Positions 1 to 8,081 of a stretch of 44,163 nucleotides of DNA are shown in pieces (position 1 is the first letter of the stretch; each line of letters starts with the position of its first letter). A program made the position numbers and the translations under genes. The stretch is from Candidatus Harrisonbacteria bacterium RIFCSPHIGHO2_02_FULL_40_20 (GTDB lineage: Bacteria > Patescibacteriota > Minisyncoccia > UBA6257 > WO2-44-18), in contig MHJF01000030.1 of assembly GCA_001818675.1 (NCBI GenBank), forward strand, positions 1-44,163, given 5' to 3'. Under the pieces are notes generated by a model that saw nothing but the letters and a program-made list of their open reading frames with translations, had not been told where the DNA came from and did no database searches.

Positions 1-1071
1 TACAGCGTCGCCAACGGTTTTCCCAGGCGTAGTGATTTCGTATTCAGCGCATAATCTGGCAGGCACTTCTTTTTTAGAATCAATCGCTTCTCGCGTCTCT
101 TCCATTTCTTCCGCTGTGATTGTGGGATCCCCTTCGTCTGTTTTTGCCCTTACGCATTTTTTTGTTGATAAAAATCCAGCGCCGGCGATTGCTTCACTCC
201 AGATGGCGCCAGAGGCTTTTGATTGTTGGTCTTCCAGTTCAGCGGAAGCCATAATGACTAGGCCGAAATAATTGTTTTGCGGATTCCAGGATTCCGAATA
301 AGCTAACCAGCCGCCGGCTTGAAAATCATTGGCGAAATCCTCAATATTGGCCACTATATCTTTTAATGTGCATCTTGCCCGTTCGCTGAATTTTTTAACT
401 GGTATTAAACTGGCTTGAACGGCAATTTTAAGATTTCCCGCCAGTCCGCCGCCGAGTGGTTCGCAAAGTTGGGTTAATCCAACCGCATTGATGAAATTTC
501 CAGTGGCTTCATTAGCCGCGTCTTTTAGTAGCCCTCCCCAGTCACTGACGAATTTTGGCTCGCCCCCTCCTTGGACCCACATCACTATTTGATCCACCAT
601 CATATCTAAAATTTTCTTTTTCAGGAGCGCTAGCATTTGTTTAAAAAAATCTTCTAGTCCCCATCTTGTAACCTCGGTAAATATATCGGCAGTTTGAGCG
701 GCGGCAGTAGCCGCTACTTGAGCTGCCAGATTCGCTCCGTCAAAAACTGGCACTACTAATCCGGCCGCCGCTCCAGCGGCCCCAACTGCTCCACTGCCGG
801 CTGCCGCCGCTGTGCCTCCTGCGGCAGGAGCGGCTGCTGGCGTGGCGGCTGCGGCGCCCCCGGCTGCAGCGCCTCCTCCAAATTCCGCTCCGCCCGCTGC
901 TGCGGCTCCAACGGCAATGGCGCCGCCAGTTGCCGCTTCTCCCGGGCTTTCTGGTAGAAGTTTGAATAACGCGAAGCTTTGAATCGGCAGCAGTAAAGAC
1001 GCGGTAATAATTCCGGTTAAGGAAATGAGCGCTAAAACTTTTGCTGTTTTATTTTTAAACCTCGAGCTCAT
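1..1071 (-). CDS. Secreted Ala/Gly-rich protein, partial (3' end beyond window)
   Basis: An open frame of 357 codons runs from an ATG at 1071 to the left edge without a stop, so the C-terminus is missing. The N-terminus (MSSRFKNKTAKVLALISLTG...) is a clear export signal, basic and then hydrophobic. Residues about 45-110 are a low-complexity Ala/Gly/Pro stretch with many GAAAAG-type runs. The rest is a mixed domain with several cysteines and an NPQNNYFG segment. It probably forms an operon with the next upstream gene, whose stop lies 4 nt before this ATG. I do not recognise a family. Proteins of this style occur in CPR envelope or secretion loci, but that link is inference. Confidence 0.75.
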   Translation of the reverse strand, partial: MSSRFKNKTAKVLALISLTGIITASLLLPIQSFALFKLLPESPGEAATGGAIAVGAAAAGGAEFGGGAAAGGAAAATPAAAPAAGGTAAAAGSGAVGAAGAAAGLVVPVFDGANLAAQVAATAAAQTADIFTEVTRWGLEDFFKQMLALLKKKILDMMVDQIVMWVQGGGEPKFVSDWGGLLKDAANEATGNFINAVGLTQLCEPLGGGLAGNLKIAVQASLIPVKKFSERARCTLKDIVANIEDFANDFQAGGWLAYSESWNPQNNYFGLVIMASAELEDQQSKASGAIWSEAIAGAGFLSTKKCVRAKTDEGDPTITAEEMEETREAIDSKKEVPARLCAEYEITTPGKTVGDAV

Positions 1072-1075
1072 TTAT

Positions 1076-1777
1076 TTAAAGTTTGTTAATTTTTCCATTG
1101 ATAAATTCCGTGAGCTGAATATCTAGAACCGGCAGCATTTCCATAACGAGAATCGCGCCCACCGGATCATTATTGCTGTTCACCAGTTTTTCCAAAACAT
1201 TTTTTTCCGCTTGAAAAACTTTCAGGCCTTCTCGGTGCAGTTGGGCGAGTTGCGGCGGCACGTCTATTTGATAAAGTTCCGGCAGGGAATTGGTGTAAAA
1301 ACCCAGCAGGATTTTTAAATCCTCTAATGAAGCGTCGTAGTTTTGCGGCCTTCCGGTTGGCGCGTATTGAGCCAGGATTTTTTTAAAATTTAAAGCGTAA
1401 TTTTTGATTGCGGCTTCGCTATTATCCGAGCTGATTTTTAAATCAGCCATCTTGATATCAGGATTAATGATGCTGACATCAAAATTCGCGATGCCGTTTT
1501 TAAAAACTTCATTGATAATTTTTTCCGGATCAACAGGTTTAAGGCCGGAGGGATTTTTTTCTTTTAAAAGCTCTTTCGCTATTGTTTCGGCTAATTGATT
1601 GGTGGAATTTTTTGGCGGCTTAGCTTCCGTAGCGATTTGTTCAGTTTGATTTTTCGCGGCTGATTCTAAAATTGGTGCCAGGTTTTTTTGTTGTGGTAAA
1701 GAAGGAGTATTAAAAAGAATTAGTCCGGCGAAAGTCAGAGATCCTATGATAAGAGTTAAGGCAATAATTTTTTTCAT
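1076..1777 (-). CDS. Membrane-anchored or secreted hypothetical protein
   Basis: 233 aa. MKKIIALTLIIGSLTFAGLILF is an N-terminal signal or anchor helix, followed by a low-complexity linker (residues 25-75, Lys/Asn/Pro-rich) and a helical domain of about 150 residues ending in NGKINKL. No cysteines and no catalytic motif are visible. It ends 4 nt before the start of the Ala/Gly-rich secreted gene on the same strand, so the two are probably cotranscribed and work outside the membrane. Function unknown. Confidence 0.75.
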   Translation of the reverse strand: MKKIIALTLIIGSLTFAGLILFNTPSLPQQKNLAPILESAAKNQTEQIATEAKPPKNSTNQLAETIAKELLKEKNPSGLKPVDPEKIINEVFKNGIANFDVSIINPDIKMADLKISSDNSEAAIKNYALNFKKILAQYAPTGRPQNYDASLEDLKILLGFYTNSLPELYQIDVPPQLAQLHREGLKVFQAEKNVLEKLVNSNNDPVGAILVMEMLPVLDIQLTEFINGKINKL

Positions 1778-1830
1778 AACCCAAAATCGGGGGCAGGCCC
1801 CATTGAATAAATTATACTATAATAAAGTAG

Positions 1831-2637
1831 ATGACGCAGGGTTTTAGATATCCACACTTAGTTTTTGCCGCTTTTTCTTTGCTGTTTTTAGAAATAGCCT
1901 TTCTTTTTAACGTGGTTAACGCCCAGATTCGTCCGGAAATCAGCGTTTTTTCTAGAAATTTGGCCATTGGAATTAAAGGGGAAGATGTTCGTTGGCTCCA
2001 GAGATTTTTGAATTCCAATCCGGAAACTAGAGTGGCGGAGACGGGCGTCGGTTCATTTGGACAGGAAACCGATTATTTTGGTGTTTTAACCAGAAAAGCG
2101 GTAATCCAATTTCAAAATAAGCATAAAAACGATGTTTTGATTCCCGTGGGGCTTTTGGGCGGTACGGGTTTTGTCGGCCCGCGGACCATAGCTAAGCTGA
2201 ATAAGTTGTTTTTTGGGGCGCCGCCGGGTTTAAATTTGGATTCACTAAAGGTTTCGGCTTCCAAAGCCGTAAAGCCAAGAATTGATCGTATTGTTCCGGA
2301 ATCTGGTTTCGATGGCGCCATTATTACGATTTATGGCGAAGGATTTACAAAAGAAAATAATACTCTTCATAATATTTTTGATTCCGTTGCCGGCCTCCCT
2401 TCTTCAGATGGCAAGACTCTTGTTTGGAAATTTGAGGAGCCGGAAATTAAATTAAGCCAAGCAGAAATAGATATCCACACTAAAGGTGATGACGAAAATT
2501 ATAATCTTGCATCTAAAGAAGAAGCGGCAGTTCTTCAGTCTAATTTAAAAAATGTTGTTCAACCTGTTATGTTTTATATAGAGAATGTTAATGGATCAAG
2601 CAATGTAGCCACTTTTAAAAGAACCTTCAATTTCTAA
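1831..2637 (+). CDS. Exported peptidoglycan-binding domain plus IPT/TIG domain protein
   Basis: 268 aa. An N-terminal hydrophobic signal (residues about 8-32, ending FNVVNAQ) is followed by a PG_binding_1-type module (residues about 42-130: GIKGEDVRWLQRFLN, FGVLTRKAVIQFQ, FVGPRTIAKLN). This is the three-helix fold that binds cell-wall peptides. Residues about 150-255 look like an IPT/TIG immunoglobulin-like domain (PRIDRIVPESGFDGAIITIYG). It is likely a wall-bound surface protein. A TATAAT box at 1818-1823 lies 7 nt before the ATG and there is no SD, which suggests a leaderless mRNA. The next gene starts directly after its stop. Confidence 0.85.
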   Translation: MTQGFRYPHLVFAAFSLLFLEIAFLFNVVNAQIRPEISVFSRNLAIGIKGEDVRWLQRFLNSNPETRVAETGVGSFGQETDYFGVLTRKAVIQFQNKHKNDVLIPVGLLGGTGFVGPRTIAKLNKLFFGAPPGLNLDSLKVSASKAVKPRIDRIVPESGFDGAIITIYGEGFTKENNTLHNIFDSVAGLPSSDGKTLVWKFEEPEIKLSQAEIDIHTKGDDENYNLASKEEAAVLQSNLKNVVQPVMFYIENVNGSSNVATFKRTFNF

Positions 2638-3027
2638 ATGTTTATCAATCCAATTTATTTAAAATCCGTTTTAGTTTCTTTTTTTCTAATAATGGTTGCG
2701 GTCGGGTTATTTAGATTTTTAAGCTTTGCTCCGGAGGTTTCAGCGCAAGTTTTGCCGACTTTGCCTTTTGGCGGCCGGATTTTATTAGTGATTCCCTGCA
2801 CCTGCAGTTATGGGCATGTTGTTATTTTAAGCACGCCGAGTGATGCCTCTTTTCATTTTACGCCCACTACTTTGCTTTATCAGTTCCTTCAGACTAAGCG
2901 TATCGGCGCTTGGCTATTGGGAAATTATATTCCCGGAACTGGCAATCAATGTTTAATTCATTCGGGTGATGATTGTCGGCGGGTTCCTAATCTTGGCACT
3001 ATGACGATAGTCGGAACTTCTTTATAA
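2638..3027 (+). CDS. Small exported protein with conserved-looking cysteines
   Basis: 129 aa. The N-terminal hydrophobic helix (residues 9-28) ends in EVSAQ, resembling a signal peptidase site. The mature part has CTC in IPCTCSYGHVV plus two later cysteines (NQCLIHSGDDC), which may form disulfides outside the cell. The ATG at 2638 follows the TAA of the PG-binding gene with no gap, so the two are probably translationally coupled and act together at the surface. The last 6 nt overlap the convergent ksgA. Family not recognised. Confidence 0.75.
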   Translation: MFINPIYLKSVLVSFFLIMVAVGLFRFLSFAPEVSAQVLPTLPFGGRILLVIPCTCSYGHVVILSTPSDASFHFTPTTLLYQFLQTKRIGAWLLGNYIPGTGNQCLIHSGDDCRRVPNLGTMTIVGTSL

Positions 3028-3825
3028 TATTTCCGACAGCTGTTTTATTTGATTAATATTCAAGTTTTGAGGCCTTTCTTCTCCTGAAAGGCCGATTTTT
3101 TTCAAAATTTCTAATCCCTTAAACTTACTTATCCCCAGCCCATCCACAAGATTGTTTAATGCGGTTTTTCTTGGTTGTTTAAAGAGGATTTTTATCAATT
3201 TGTAGTAATTAGAAATTGCCTGCTTGCCGGTAGGCATGGGTAATTGGTAATTAGTAATTAGGCGAGGGGTTAATTTTATAATTGCCGATTCTACTTCTGG
3301 TGTTGGTGAAAAATCCGATGGCTTTAAGTAGCCAATAATTTTTGGTTCAGCCCAAAATTGCGTGGCGGCCGCTAAAAGATTCATTTTTGGCGGTTGTGCC
3401 ATGATTCTTTCCGCCACTTCTTTTTGGATAGTTAAAACTATTAAACTGGGTTTATTTTCTAATTCGCTTAAAACCCGCATTAATTTTCCGGTGATGTAAT
3501 AAGGAATGTTGCCAACGATTTTGTAATTAGCAATTGGTAATTGGTAATTAGAAACTAATTGAGGAATGATTTTTAAGGCGTCGCCGATTATTATTTCCAG
3601 TTTCCATTTTCCAGTTACTAATTGTTGAGCTATTTTTTTGTCTTTCTCTATTCCAATTATTTTGCACCCGATTTTTTCGCACTCTTTTAAGAGCGGAATA
3701 GTGAGCGCTCCTTTGCCTGGCCCTATTTCTATAATCGTTTCATTATTTTTCAATTCTAAAGCAGCGATAATTTTTTCAATCGCGTTCTTATTGATTAAGA
3801 AGTGTTGTCCTAATTTTTGCCCCAT
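3022..3825 (-). CDS. ksgA: 16S rRNA (adenine(1518/1519)-N6)-dimethyltransferase
   Basis: 267 aa, the usual KsgA/RsmA length. It dimethylates two adjacent adenosines in the 3' hairpin of 16S rRNA using S-adenosylmethionine, late in 30S assembly. Visible motifs are GQHFLINKNAI at the N-terminus, SAM motif I EIGPGKGALT, the acidic IEKD, GDAL, and the catalytic NIPYYI. Two repeat-derived stretches interrupt the family pattern: LVSNYQLPIANYK (about residues 90-103) and LITNYQLPMPTGKQAISNYY (about 188-208), both in frame and outside the motifs. It starts 3 nt after the uvrD stop, without an SD. Confidence 0.95.
   Translation of the reverse strand: MGQKLGQHFLINKNAIEKIIAALELKNNETIIEIGPGKGALTIPLLKECEKIGCKIIGIEKDKKIAQQLVTGKWKLEIIIGDALKIIPQLVSNYQLPIANYKIVGNIPYYITGKLMRVLSELENKPSLIVLTIQKEVAERIMAQPPKMNLLAAATQFWAEPKIIGYLKPSDFSPTPEVESAIIKLTPRLITNYQLPMPTGKQAISNYYKLIKILFKQPRKTALNNLVDGLGISKFKGLEILKKIGLSGEERPQNLNINQIKQLSEIL
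3205..3262. repeat. AT-rich TAATTGGTAATTAG repeat with TGCCGG core, inside ksgA
   Basis: On the + strand, tandem TAATTAGAAATTGCC and TAATTGGTAATTAGTAATTA units flank GCTTGCCGGTAGGC, an inverted repeat. It keeps the ksgA frame open and encodes about 19 residues not expected in KsgA. Similar units recur at 3522-3555 and 4604-4672. Confidence 0.7.
3522..3555. repeat. Second TAATTGGTAATT repeat inside ksgA
   Basis: Tandem copies of the 7-nt unit AATTGGT/AATTAGC lie in frame, encoding SNYQLPIANYK just before the catalytic NIPYYI. Confidence 0.65.
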
Positions 3826-3828
3826 AAT

Positions 3829-5688
3829 TTAAAAATTTTCTAAATACATTTCGTCTTCGTCGGGCAATTCTTTTTTCCCGCGAGAAAGATTGATTGTTTC
3901 TGTCAGCTCCGGAGGAATTTCGTATAAAAATCTTGAAGGGATATTGAAAAAACTCAGGCATAATTCTTTTTTAGCCCGCGTCATAGCCACATACATTAAT
4001 CGGCGTTCTTCTTCCAGTTCATCCTGTGAGCCATAAGACATTTGATGGGGTATGAGGCCTTCGTTACAGCCAATCACAAAGACGTTACCAAATTCCAGCC
4101 CTTTGGCTAAATGAACGGACATTAAATTAACAACTGACATTTGGCCATTGATCATTGACTGTTTTGCGGGAGAATCAGCCGATTGGAGCAATGAAACGCG
4201 TTCCAGAAATTCGCCTAAATTTTTAAATCCCGAGGCAAAATTTATTAATTCATTTACGTTTTCTTGCCGTTCTTTGGAGTTTTTATGGTGTTTGTCTAGG
4301 TATTCAAAATAATGGGAATTTTTTAAGAAGAAATTGATTAACTCTAGAATAGTAAGTTCTTTTCCTAATCTTGGCAGTTCTTGATTGAGGTACGCCGCCA
4401 CATCTTTGTTAAAAGTTTTTGAAATCCTTTCGGCGCTTAGGCTATCTTGAGGATTAAAAGCAATGCGTAAGGCGGCGACTATATCTTTCACTTCTTTTCT
4501 TTCATAAAATTTTAGCCCCCCGAATATTTTATATGGGATTTGCCGCACGATAAATTCTTGTTCAATAGAGCGGGATTGGGCGTTAGTGCGGTAGAGTACG
4601 GCGGTAATTGGTAATTGGTAATTGGTAATTTGGGAGCGGGAGGATTTTAATTGCGAATTACTAATTGCTAATTTCTGGATTGCGTCAGCAATCCAACTCG
4701 CTTCTTCTTCCGCGCTTTCTGCCCCCACGATTTTTATTAAGCTGCCGGCGGGATTTTCTGTCCAAAGATCCTTCGGTTTTTGAAATTTATTATTTTTAAT
4801 AACTGCTGAAGCGGCGGTAATAATATTTCCGGCGGAACGATAGTTTTGTTCTAATTTTACGATTTTAGCGTTGGGCCAATCTTGTTCAAAATTAAGAAAG
4901 TTTCTGAAATCGGAACCGCGAAATCCATAAATGCTTTGGGCGTCGTCCCCCACTACGCTTAGGTTTTGATGTTTTTGGGCAAGTAGCCGTACTAATTTAT
5001 ATTGTGAGGGATTAACGTCTTGATATTCGTCTACTAAAATATAACGGAATTCATTTTGGTATTTTTCCAAAATTTGGGGATGAGTCTCAAAAATTTTAGC
5101 TACTTTCTCTATCAGATCATCAAAATCAAAGCCATTATTTTTTATAAGAGAGGCTTCATATTTTTCAAATATTCTTAAAGCGATTTTATCTAGATATTCG
5201 CCAGGATCAATCATTTCATTCTTGACGGTAGATATTTTATTTTGTAAAAGCGTCGGACTGTATTGTTCTTTGTCTATGTCCGCTTCTTTCATTAATTTCT
5301 TGATCAGGCTTAGAGAATCGTCGCTGTCAAAAATTGTGAAAGTCGGTGTTCGCTCTACGAGTTTAGACTCTTTTTTAAGAATACGCGCTCCCAGTGAGTG
5401 GAAAGTTCCAATAAATAAAGGCCCTTGGTTTTTATTTTTGGCTTCTTGCTTGCCGAATACGCGTTCTCGCATTTCATTGGCGGCTTTATTGGTAAAAGTA
5501 ATAGCTAGGATGTTTTCTGGCCGTACCCCATTTTTTACCAATTTTTTTAGTCTATTAGTCAGGGTGTGAGTTTTGCCCGATCCGGCGCCCGCCGCTATCA
5601 AAATTGGGCCGTCTTTGTGGTCAACCGCTTCTTTTTGGGCTGGGTTAAGACCTGTCTGCCGGTTAGGCAGATCGTTGTTCTTAGTCAT
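3829..5688 (-). CDS. UvrD/PcrA-type superfamily I DNA helicase
   Basis: 619 aa, slightly short for UvrD/PcrA (about 720). It is a 3'-5' ATP-dependent DNA helicase of repair and replication restart. Motifs in order: Q motif LNPAQKEAV, Walker A AGAGSGKT, ITFTNKAA, Walker B ILVDEYQDVN, GDDAQSIYGFRGSD, LEQNYRS, MSVHLAKGLEF and RRLMYVAMTRAK. The ATG at 5688 was chosen over an upstream in-frame ATG (5712) because it begins MTKNND, close to the conserved region. A repeat insertion (4604-4672) encodes ISNSQLKSSRSQITNYQLPI inside domain 2A. The start codon overlaps that of the divergent LysM/M23 gene in a shared CATG. ksgA follows after 3 nt. Confidence 0.93.
   Translation of the reverse strand: MTKNNDLPNRQTGLNPAQKEAVDHKDGPILIAAGAGSGKTHTLTNRLKKLVKNGVRPENILAITFTNKAANEMRERVFGKQEAKNKNQGPLFIGTFHSLGARILKKESKLVERTPTFTIFDSDDSLSLIKKLMKEADIDKEQYSPTLLQNKISTVKNEMIDPGEYLDKIALRIFEKYEASLIKNNGFDFDDLIEKVAKIFETHPQILEKYQNEFRYILVDEYQDVNPSQYKLVRLLAQKHQNLSVVGDDAQSIYGFRGSDFRNFLNFEQDWPNAKIVKLEQNYRSAGNIITAASAVIKNNKFQKPKDLWTENPAGSLIKIVGAESAEEEASWIADAIQKLAISNSQLKSSRSQITNYQLPITAVLYRTNAQSRSIEQEFIVRQIPYKIFGGLKFYERKEVKDIVAALRIAFNPQDSLSAERISKTFNKDVAAYLNQELPRLGKELTILELINFFLKNSHYFEYLDKHHKNSKERQENVNELINFASGFKNLGEFLERVSLLQSADSPAKQSMINGQMSVVNLMSVHLAKGLEFGNVFVIGCNEGLIPHQMSYGSQDELEEERRLMYVAMTRAKKELCLSFFNIPSRFLYEIPPELTETINLSRGKKELPDEDEMYLENF
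4604..4672. repeat. TAATTGGTAATTGG repeat inside the uvrD-like gene
   Basis: Several tandem 7-nt AATTGGT/AATTACT units lie in frame and encode about 23 extra residues (340-362) between helicase motifs. This is the same family as the ksgA repeats. Confidence 0.7.
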
Positions 5689-6697
5689 GGTATTATGGTA
5701 TATTAAAAACATTAAAATTCAATTAGCGAGAGTTAAATATTGGTTAAGTAGAACAACCGTCATACCGGTTGTTTTTGTTATTGGCGCCTCGTTTTTTAAT
5801 TTAATTTTTTTAAGCCGAACTAATCAATCTAATTTTGTTTTGGGTGGACCAGCGTTGGCGCAATCCATATTAATAGAAGATGAAGATTCTTTTTTAAATT
5901 TTCCGATTTCCGAAAATGATGAAGATTTTGGCGGTTTTGTGGTTTTGGATAGCGCCGCGGTTTTGAACGCTAATAGTCCTTTAAGCAATTTATTGCCTAC
6001 TCGGGATGGTTTATTGGTTTATAAGATTCAGGCGGGCGATACCCTATCTAAAATTGCCGCCAACTTCGGCATTTCTTTAAATACTATTTTATTAGCTAAT
6101 CCGGATTTACGAGCCAATTTAATTAGACCGGGACAAGAAATTGTGGTTTTGCCTATTTCTGGGGTTTTGCATCAGGTTCAAGAAGATGAAACACCAGAAT
6201 CTATCGCTAGTCTTTATGGCGTCGATGTTAGCCAAATTTTGAAATATAACCGTAATTTAAGCGCAGCTACTTTTGTTATTCCTGGCGCTAAAGTTAAAAA
6301 AACTACCGTGGCTATTTCTACGTCTCAACTTCCGGATTTGCGCGGCTATTTTATTTTGCCTACTACGGGTTGGAATTGGGGCCGCCTTCACCCCACTAAC
6401 GCTGTGGATATTGCTAATGCGTGTGGCACGCCAATTTATGCCGCGGCCGAAGGGTTGATTATTTCCGCTCCTTCATACGGATGGAATGATGGCTACGGCC
6501 ATTACGTAGATATAGAACATCCCAATGGAGTTTTAACTCGTTATGCTCATACAAGCCAAAATGCGGTTTCTGCCGGCGATTATGTTTCACAAGGTGATTT
6601 GATTGCTTATATAGGTAATACCGGAAATACTCACGGTCCCACCGGTTGCCATCTTCATTTTGAGATTAGAGGAGCTAGGAACCCATTTGTAAAATAA
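5687..6697 (+). CDS. Membrane-anchored LysM / M23 peptidase (cell-wall hydrolase)
   Basis: 336 aa from the ATG at 5687. A transmembrane anchor (TTVIPVVFVIGASFFNLIFL) leads into two LysM domains (YKIQAGDTLSKIAANFGIS and HQVQEDETPESIASLYGV) that bind glycan strands. The C-terminal peptidase_M23 domain has HPTNAVDIAN (first zinc His and Asp), YGHYVDIEH, GNTGNTHGPTGCHLHFE (HLH zinc and catalytic motif). It is expected to cleave peptidoglycan cross-links at the cell surface. The reading frame extends upstream to 5573, but that part is antisense to the helicase. No SD is visible. The last codons lie inside a repeat unit copied downstream. Confidence 0.9.
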   Translation: MVLWYIKNIKIQLARVKYWLSRTTVIPVVFVIGASFFNLIFLSRTNQSNFVLGGPALAQSILIEDEDSFLNFPISENDEDFGGFVVLDSAAVLNANSPLSNLLPTRDGLLVYKIQAGDTLSKIAANFGISLNTILLANPDLRANLIRPGQEIVVLPISGVLHQVQEDETPESIASLYGVDVSQILKYNRNLSAATFVIPGAKVKKTTVAISTSQLPDLRGYFILPTTGWNWGRLHPTNAVDIANACGTPIYAAAEGLIISAPSYGWNDGYGHYVDIEHPNGVLTRYAHTSQNAVSAGDYVSQGDLIAYIGNTGNTHGPTGCHLHFEIRGARNPFVK

Positions 6698-6982
6698 TCC
6701 CTGACGCGTTGTTGAGAAAAATGAATTAGGACAAGGAATGAGGACGAAGATATAGTAGATCTAAATCAAGGACGAATGACGCAGTCATAATTCATTTTGC
6801 CAACAACTCCTTGGGATGAGGCTGACTTATTCAATAATTGCGTTACTTCTCCTTGGCGTAGAATAATCTACGCCTTCGTCGAAAAGCCTTGTTCTTGAAA
6901 TAAATCAGTTCTCATCGCGTCGGGAGCTATTTTATAAATGGGTTCCTGAACCCATTTATAAAATAATCCCTGACGCGTTGTC
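6679..6982. repeat. Spacer of nested hairpins with three copies of one terminal unit
   Basis: The 3' end of the M23 gene plus spacer (GAACCCATTTGTAAAATAAT...GACGCG, 6679-6713) recurs inverted at 6914-6945 and direct at 6948-6980; the last two form a near-perfect hairpin. Between them are further hairpins: TTGTTGAGAAAAATGAATTA (6710-6727) with its complement at 6789-6807, GATGAGGCTGACTTATT with a partner at 6895-6915, and GGCGTAGA/TCTACGCC at 6855-6873. This spacer of about 420 nt (6698-7118) contains no supported gene. Confidence 0.7.
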
Positions 6983-6997
6983 CGCTATGATTATTTT

Positions 6998-7032
6998 GTC
7001 ATTGCGAGGTAGCCGTAGGCTATCGCGGCAAT
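6998..7032. repeat. REP-like GTCATTGCGAG hairpin
   Basis: GTCATTGCGAGG begins an imperfect stem with TAGCC-GTA-GGCTA at the tip and returns through GGCAAT. It shares the GTCATTGCGAG arm with the elements near 29045 and 42999. Confidence 0.55.
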
Positions 7033-7073
7033 CCTACGATGATGAATATAGCCGTGGATAAAAAAATATTTTG

Positions 7074-7110
7074 GTATATAAAAATCCCCGTACCTTGCGG
7101 TACGGGGATT
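7074..7110 (-). terminator. Intrinsic terminator of the translin-family gene
   Basis: A perfect 12-bp stem AATCCCCGTACC / GGTACGGGGATT has a 4-nt loop. On the minus strand it is followed by TTTATATA, and it lies 9 nt past the stop codon. Confidence 0.9.
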
Positions 7111-7118
7111 GCTATTTT

Positions 7119-7889
7119 TCAGTCCTGATTTACTAAACTAGCCTTGAGAATGGCATCCAGCTTTTTGTTCAAGCTTTCTTTTTCTTTAAGGCTGATTAGT
7201 CTTTCTTTGATGCGCAGTATGGCCATTGCGGGTTGACGAAGTTTTTCCAAAAACCCTTGGCCTGGGCGATAGTGGTTGTTGATCACCCTTGCATAGCACT
7301 GCCTGAAGTTAAGGAGGAAGCTATGAAGAGTCTCAAGGATATTTAAGGCCCTTTCATAAAGCGCTTTTTCATCCGCAACCACTTGATTGATTAATAAAGA
7401 CGGAAGCATTTTAGAAATTTCGCTTGTGGCATCTGTGATGCCGCCGAGCCAGGCGCTGGGCGGTACGTTTAGTTCTCGGTCAGTGGGGATTTTGACTAAA
7501 ACCGGATCGATTTTTCCGATTAAAGCCGTAAAATAGTTAAAGATTACTACGGCTTCAGTGAATTCTTGGCCAGCAGCTTTGTGCAATTCATCTTTGACTG
7601 AAATTGGGAGATTGAATTCTGAGATTGCGTCAAAACTGTTTGCGCAAGATTCAAGTGAGGCTCGCGCCTCTTCTAGCCTGCCTTCTTCTAGAAAGCTCAT
7701 TGCTTTTTTGGAAGCAGTGATACTTTCGTTTTTTGTGCCATGTCCTTTTCCGATATGGCTTCGTTGCTCACGAAAATGCTCAATAAGTTCATCAGCAAAT
7801 TGCCCGGCGTCGGCAAGATTAATCGTTTCTGGCTTTTCCGAATCAAGACTATCATTATCAGCTTGAACATTCTCACTGTCAGTACTCAT
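7119..7889 (-). CDS. Translin/TRAX-family protein, putative endoribonuclease
   Basis: 256 aa. The ATG at 7889 is fixed by AGGAGG 8 nt upstream (7898-7903). An acidic disordered N-terminus (about 30 residues) precedes an all-helical translin fold: ASKKAMSFLEEGRLEEARASLE, GQEFTEAVVIFNYF, VPPSAWLGGITDATSEI and a C-terminal LRQPAMAILRIKERL matching the family's final helix. Human TRAX uses E126, E129, D193 and E197 in the C3PO nuclease. Here the equivalent acids are E109, E112, D153 and E157, with identical spacing, so RNase activity is plausible. Family known: translin/TRAX bind and process RNA as ring-like oligomers. Inferred: a cytoplasmic RNA-processing role here. The gene is monocistronic with its own terminator. 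Confidence 0.75.
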   Translation of the reverse strand: MSTDSENVQADNDSLDSEKPETINLADAGQFADELIEHFREQRSHIGKGHGTKNESITASKKAMSFLEEGRLEEARASLESCANSFDAISEFNLPISVKDELHKAAGQEFTEAVVIFNYFTALIGKIDPVLVKIPTDRELNVPPSAWLGGITDATSEISKMLPSLLINQVVADEKALYERALNILETLHSFLLNFRQCYARVINNHYRPGQGFLEKLRQPAMAILRIKERLISLKEKESLNKKLDAILKASLVNQD

Positions 7890-7952
7890 AAAACTAACCT
7901 CCTTCAAAGCAAACAGGTTGACTGAAAATCCTTCAAAAAAAGTTTTTAAAGG

Positions 7953-8009
7953 GCGTATCTTTAAATCCGTTGCGCAGACTTAAAGATACAACCTCTAAAT
8001 TTAATTAGA
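7953..8009. other. Two small hairpins in the translin gene leader
   Basis: GTATCTTTAA...TTAAAGATAC (10-bp stem, 7953-7982) and CTCTAA...TTAGAG (7992-8009) lie between the upstream gene's terminator and the translin gene's SD on the minus strand. They may be leader structure. No promoter consensus is clear here. Confidence 0.5.
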
Positions 8010-8010
8010 G

Positions 8011-8073
8011 ATTTATAAAAGAGCCCGCGGGAGCAGCTACGAGACTTGTGATCTCGCGCTTACTCCCGGGGCT
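8011..8073 (-). terminator. Intrinsic terminator of the GC-rich zinc-ribbon gene
   Basis: On the minus strand a GC-rich stem (AGCCCCGGGAG / CTCCCGCGGGCT with one bulge) encloses an inner CGAGA/TCTCG stem. CTCTTTTATAAAT follows it, 9 nt downstream of the stop at 8082. Confidence 0.85.
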
Positions 8074-8081
8074 GAATACTA

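Noticed and set aside
6679-7032. Possible CRISPR array
   Set aside because: Units are inverted as well as direct, unevenly spaced and without unique spacers; no cas genes in the window.
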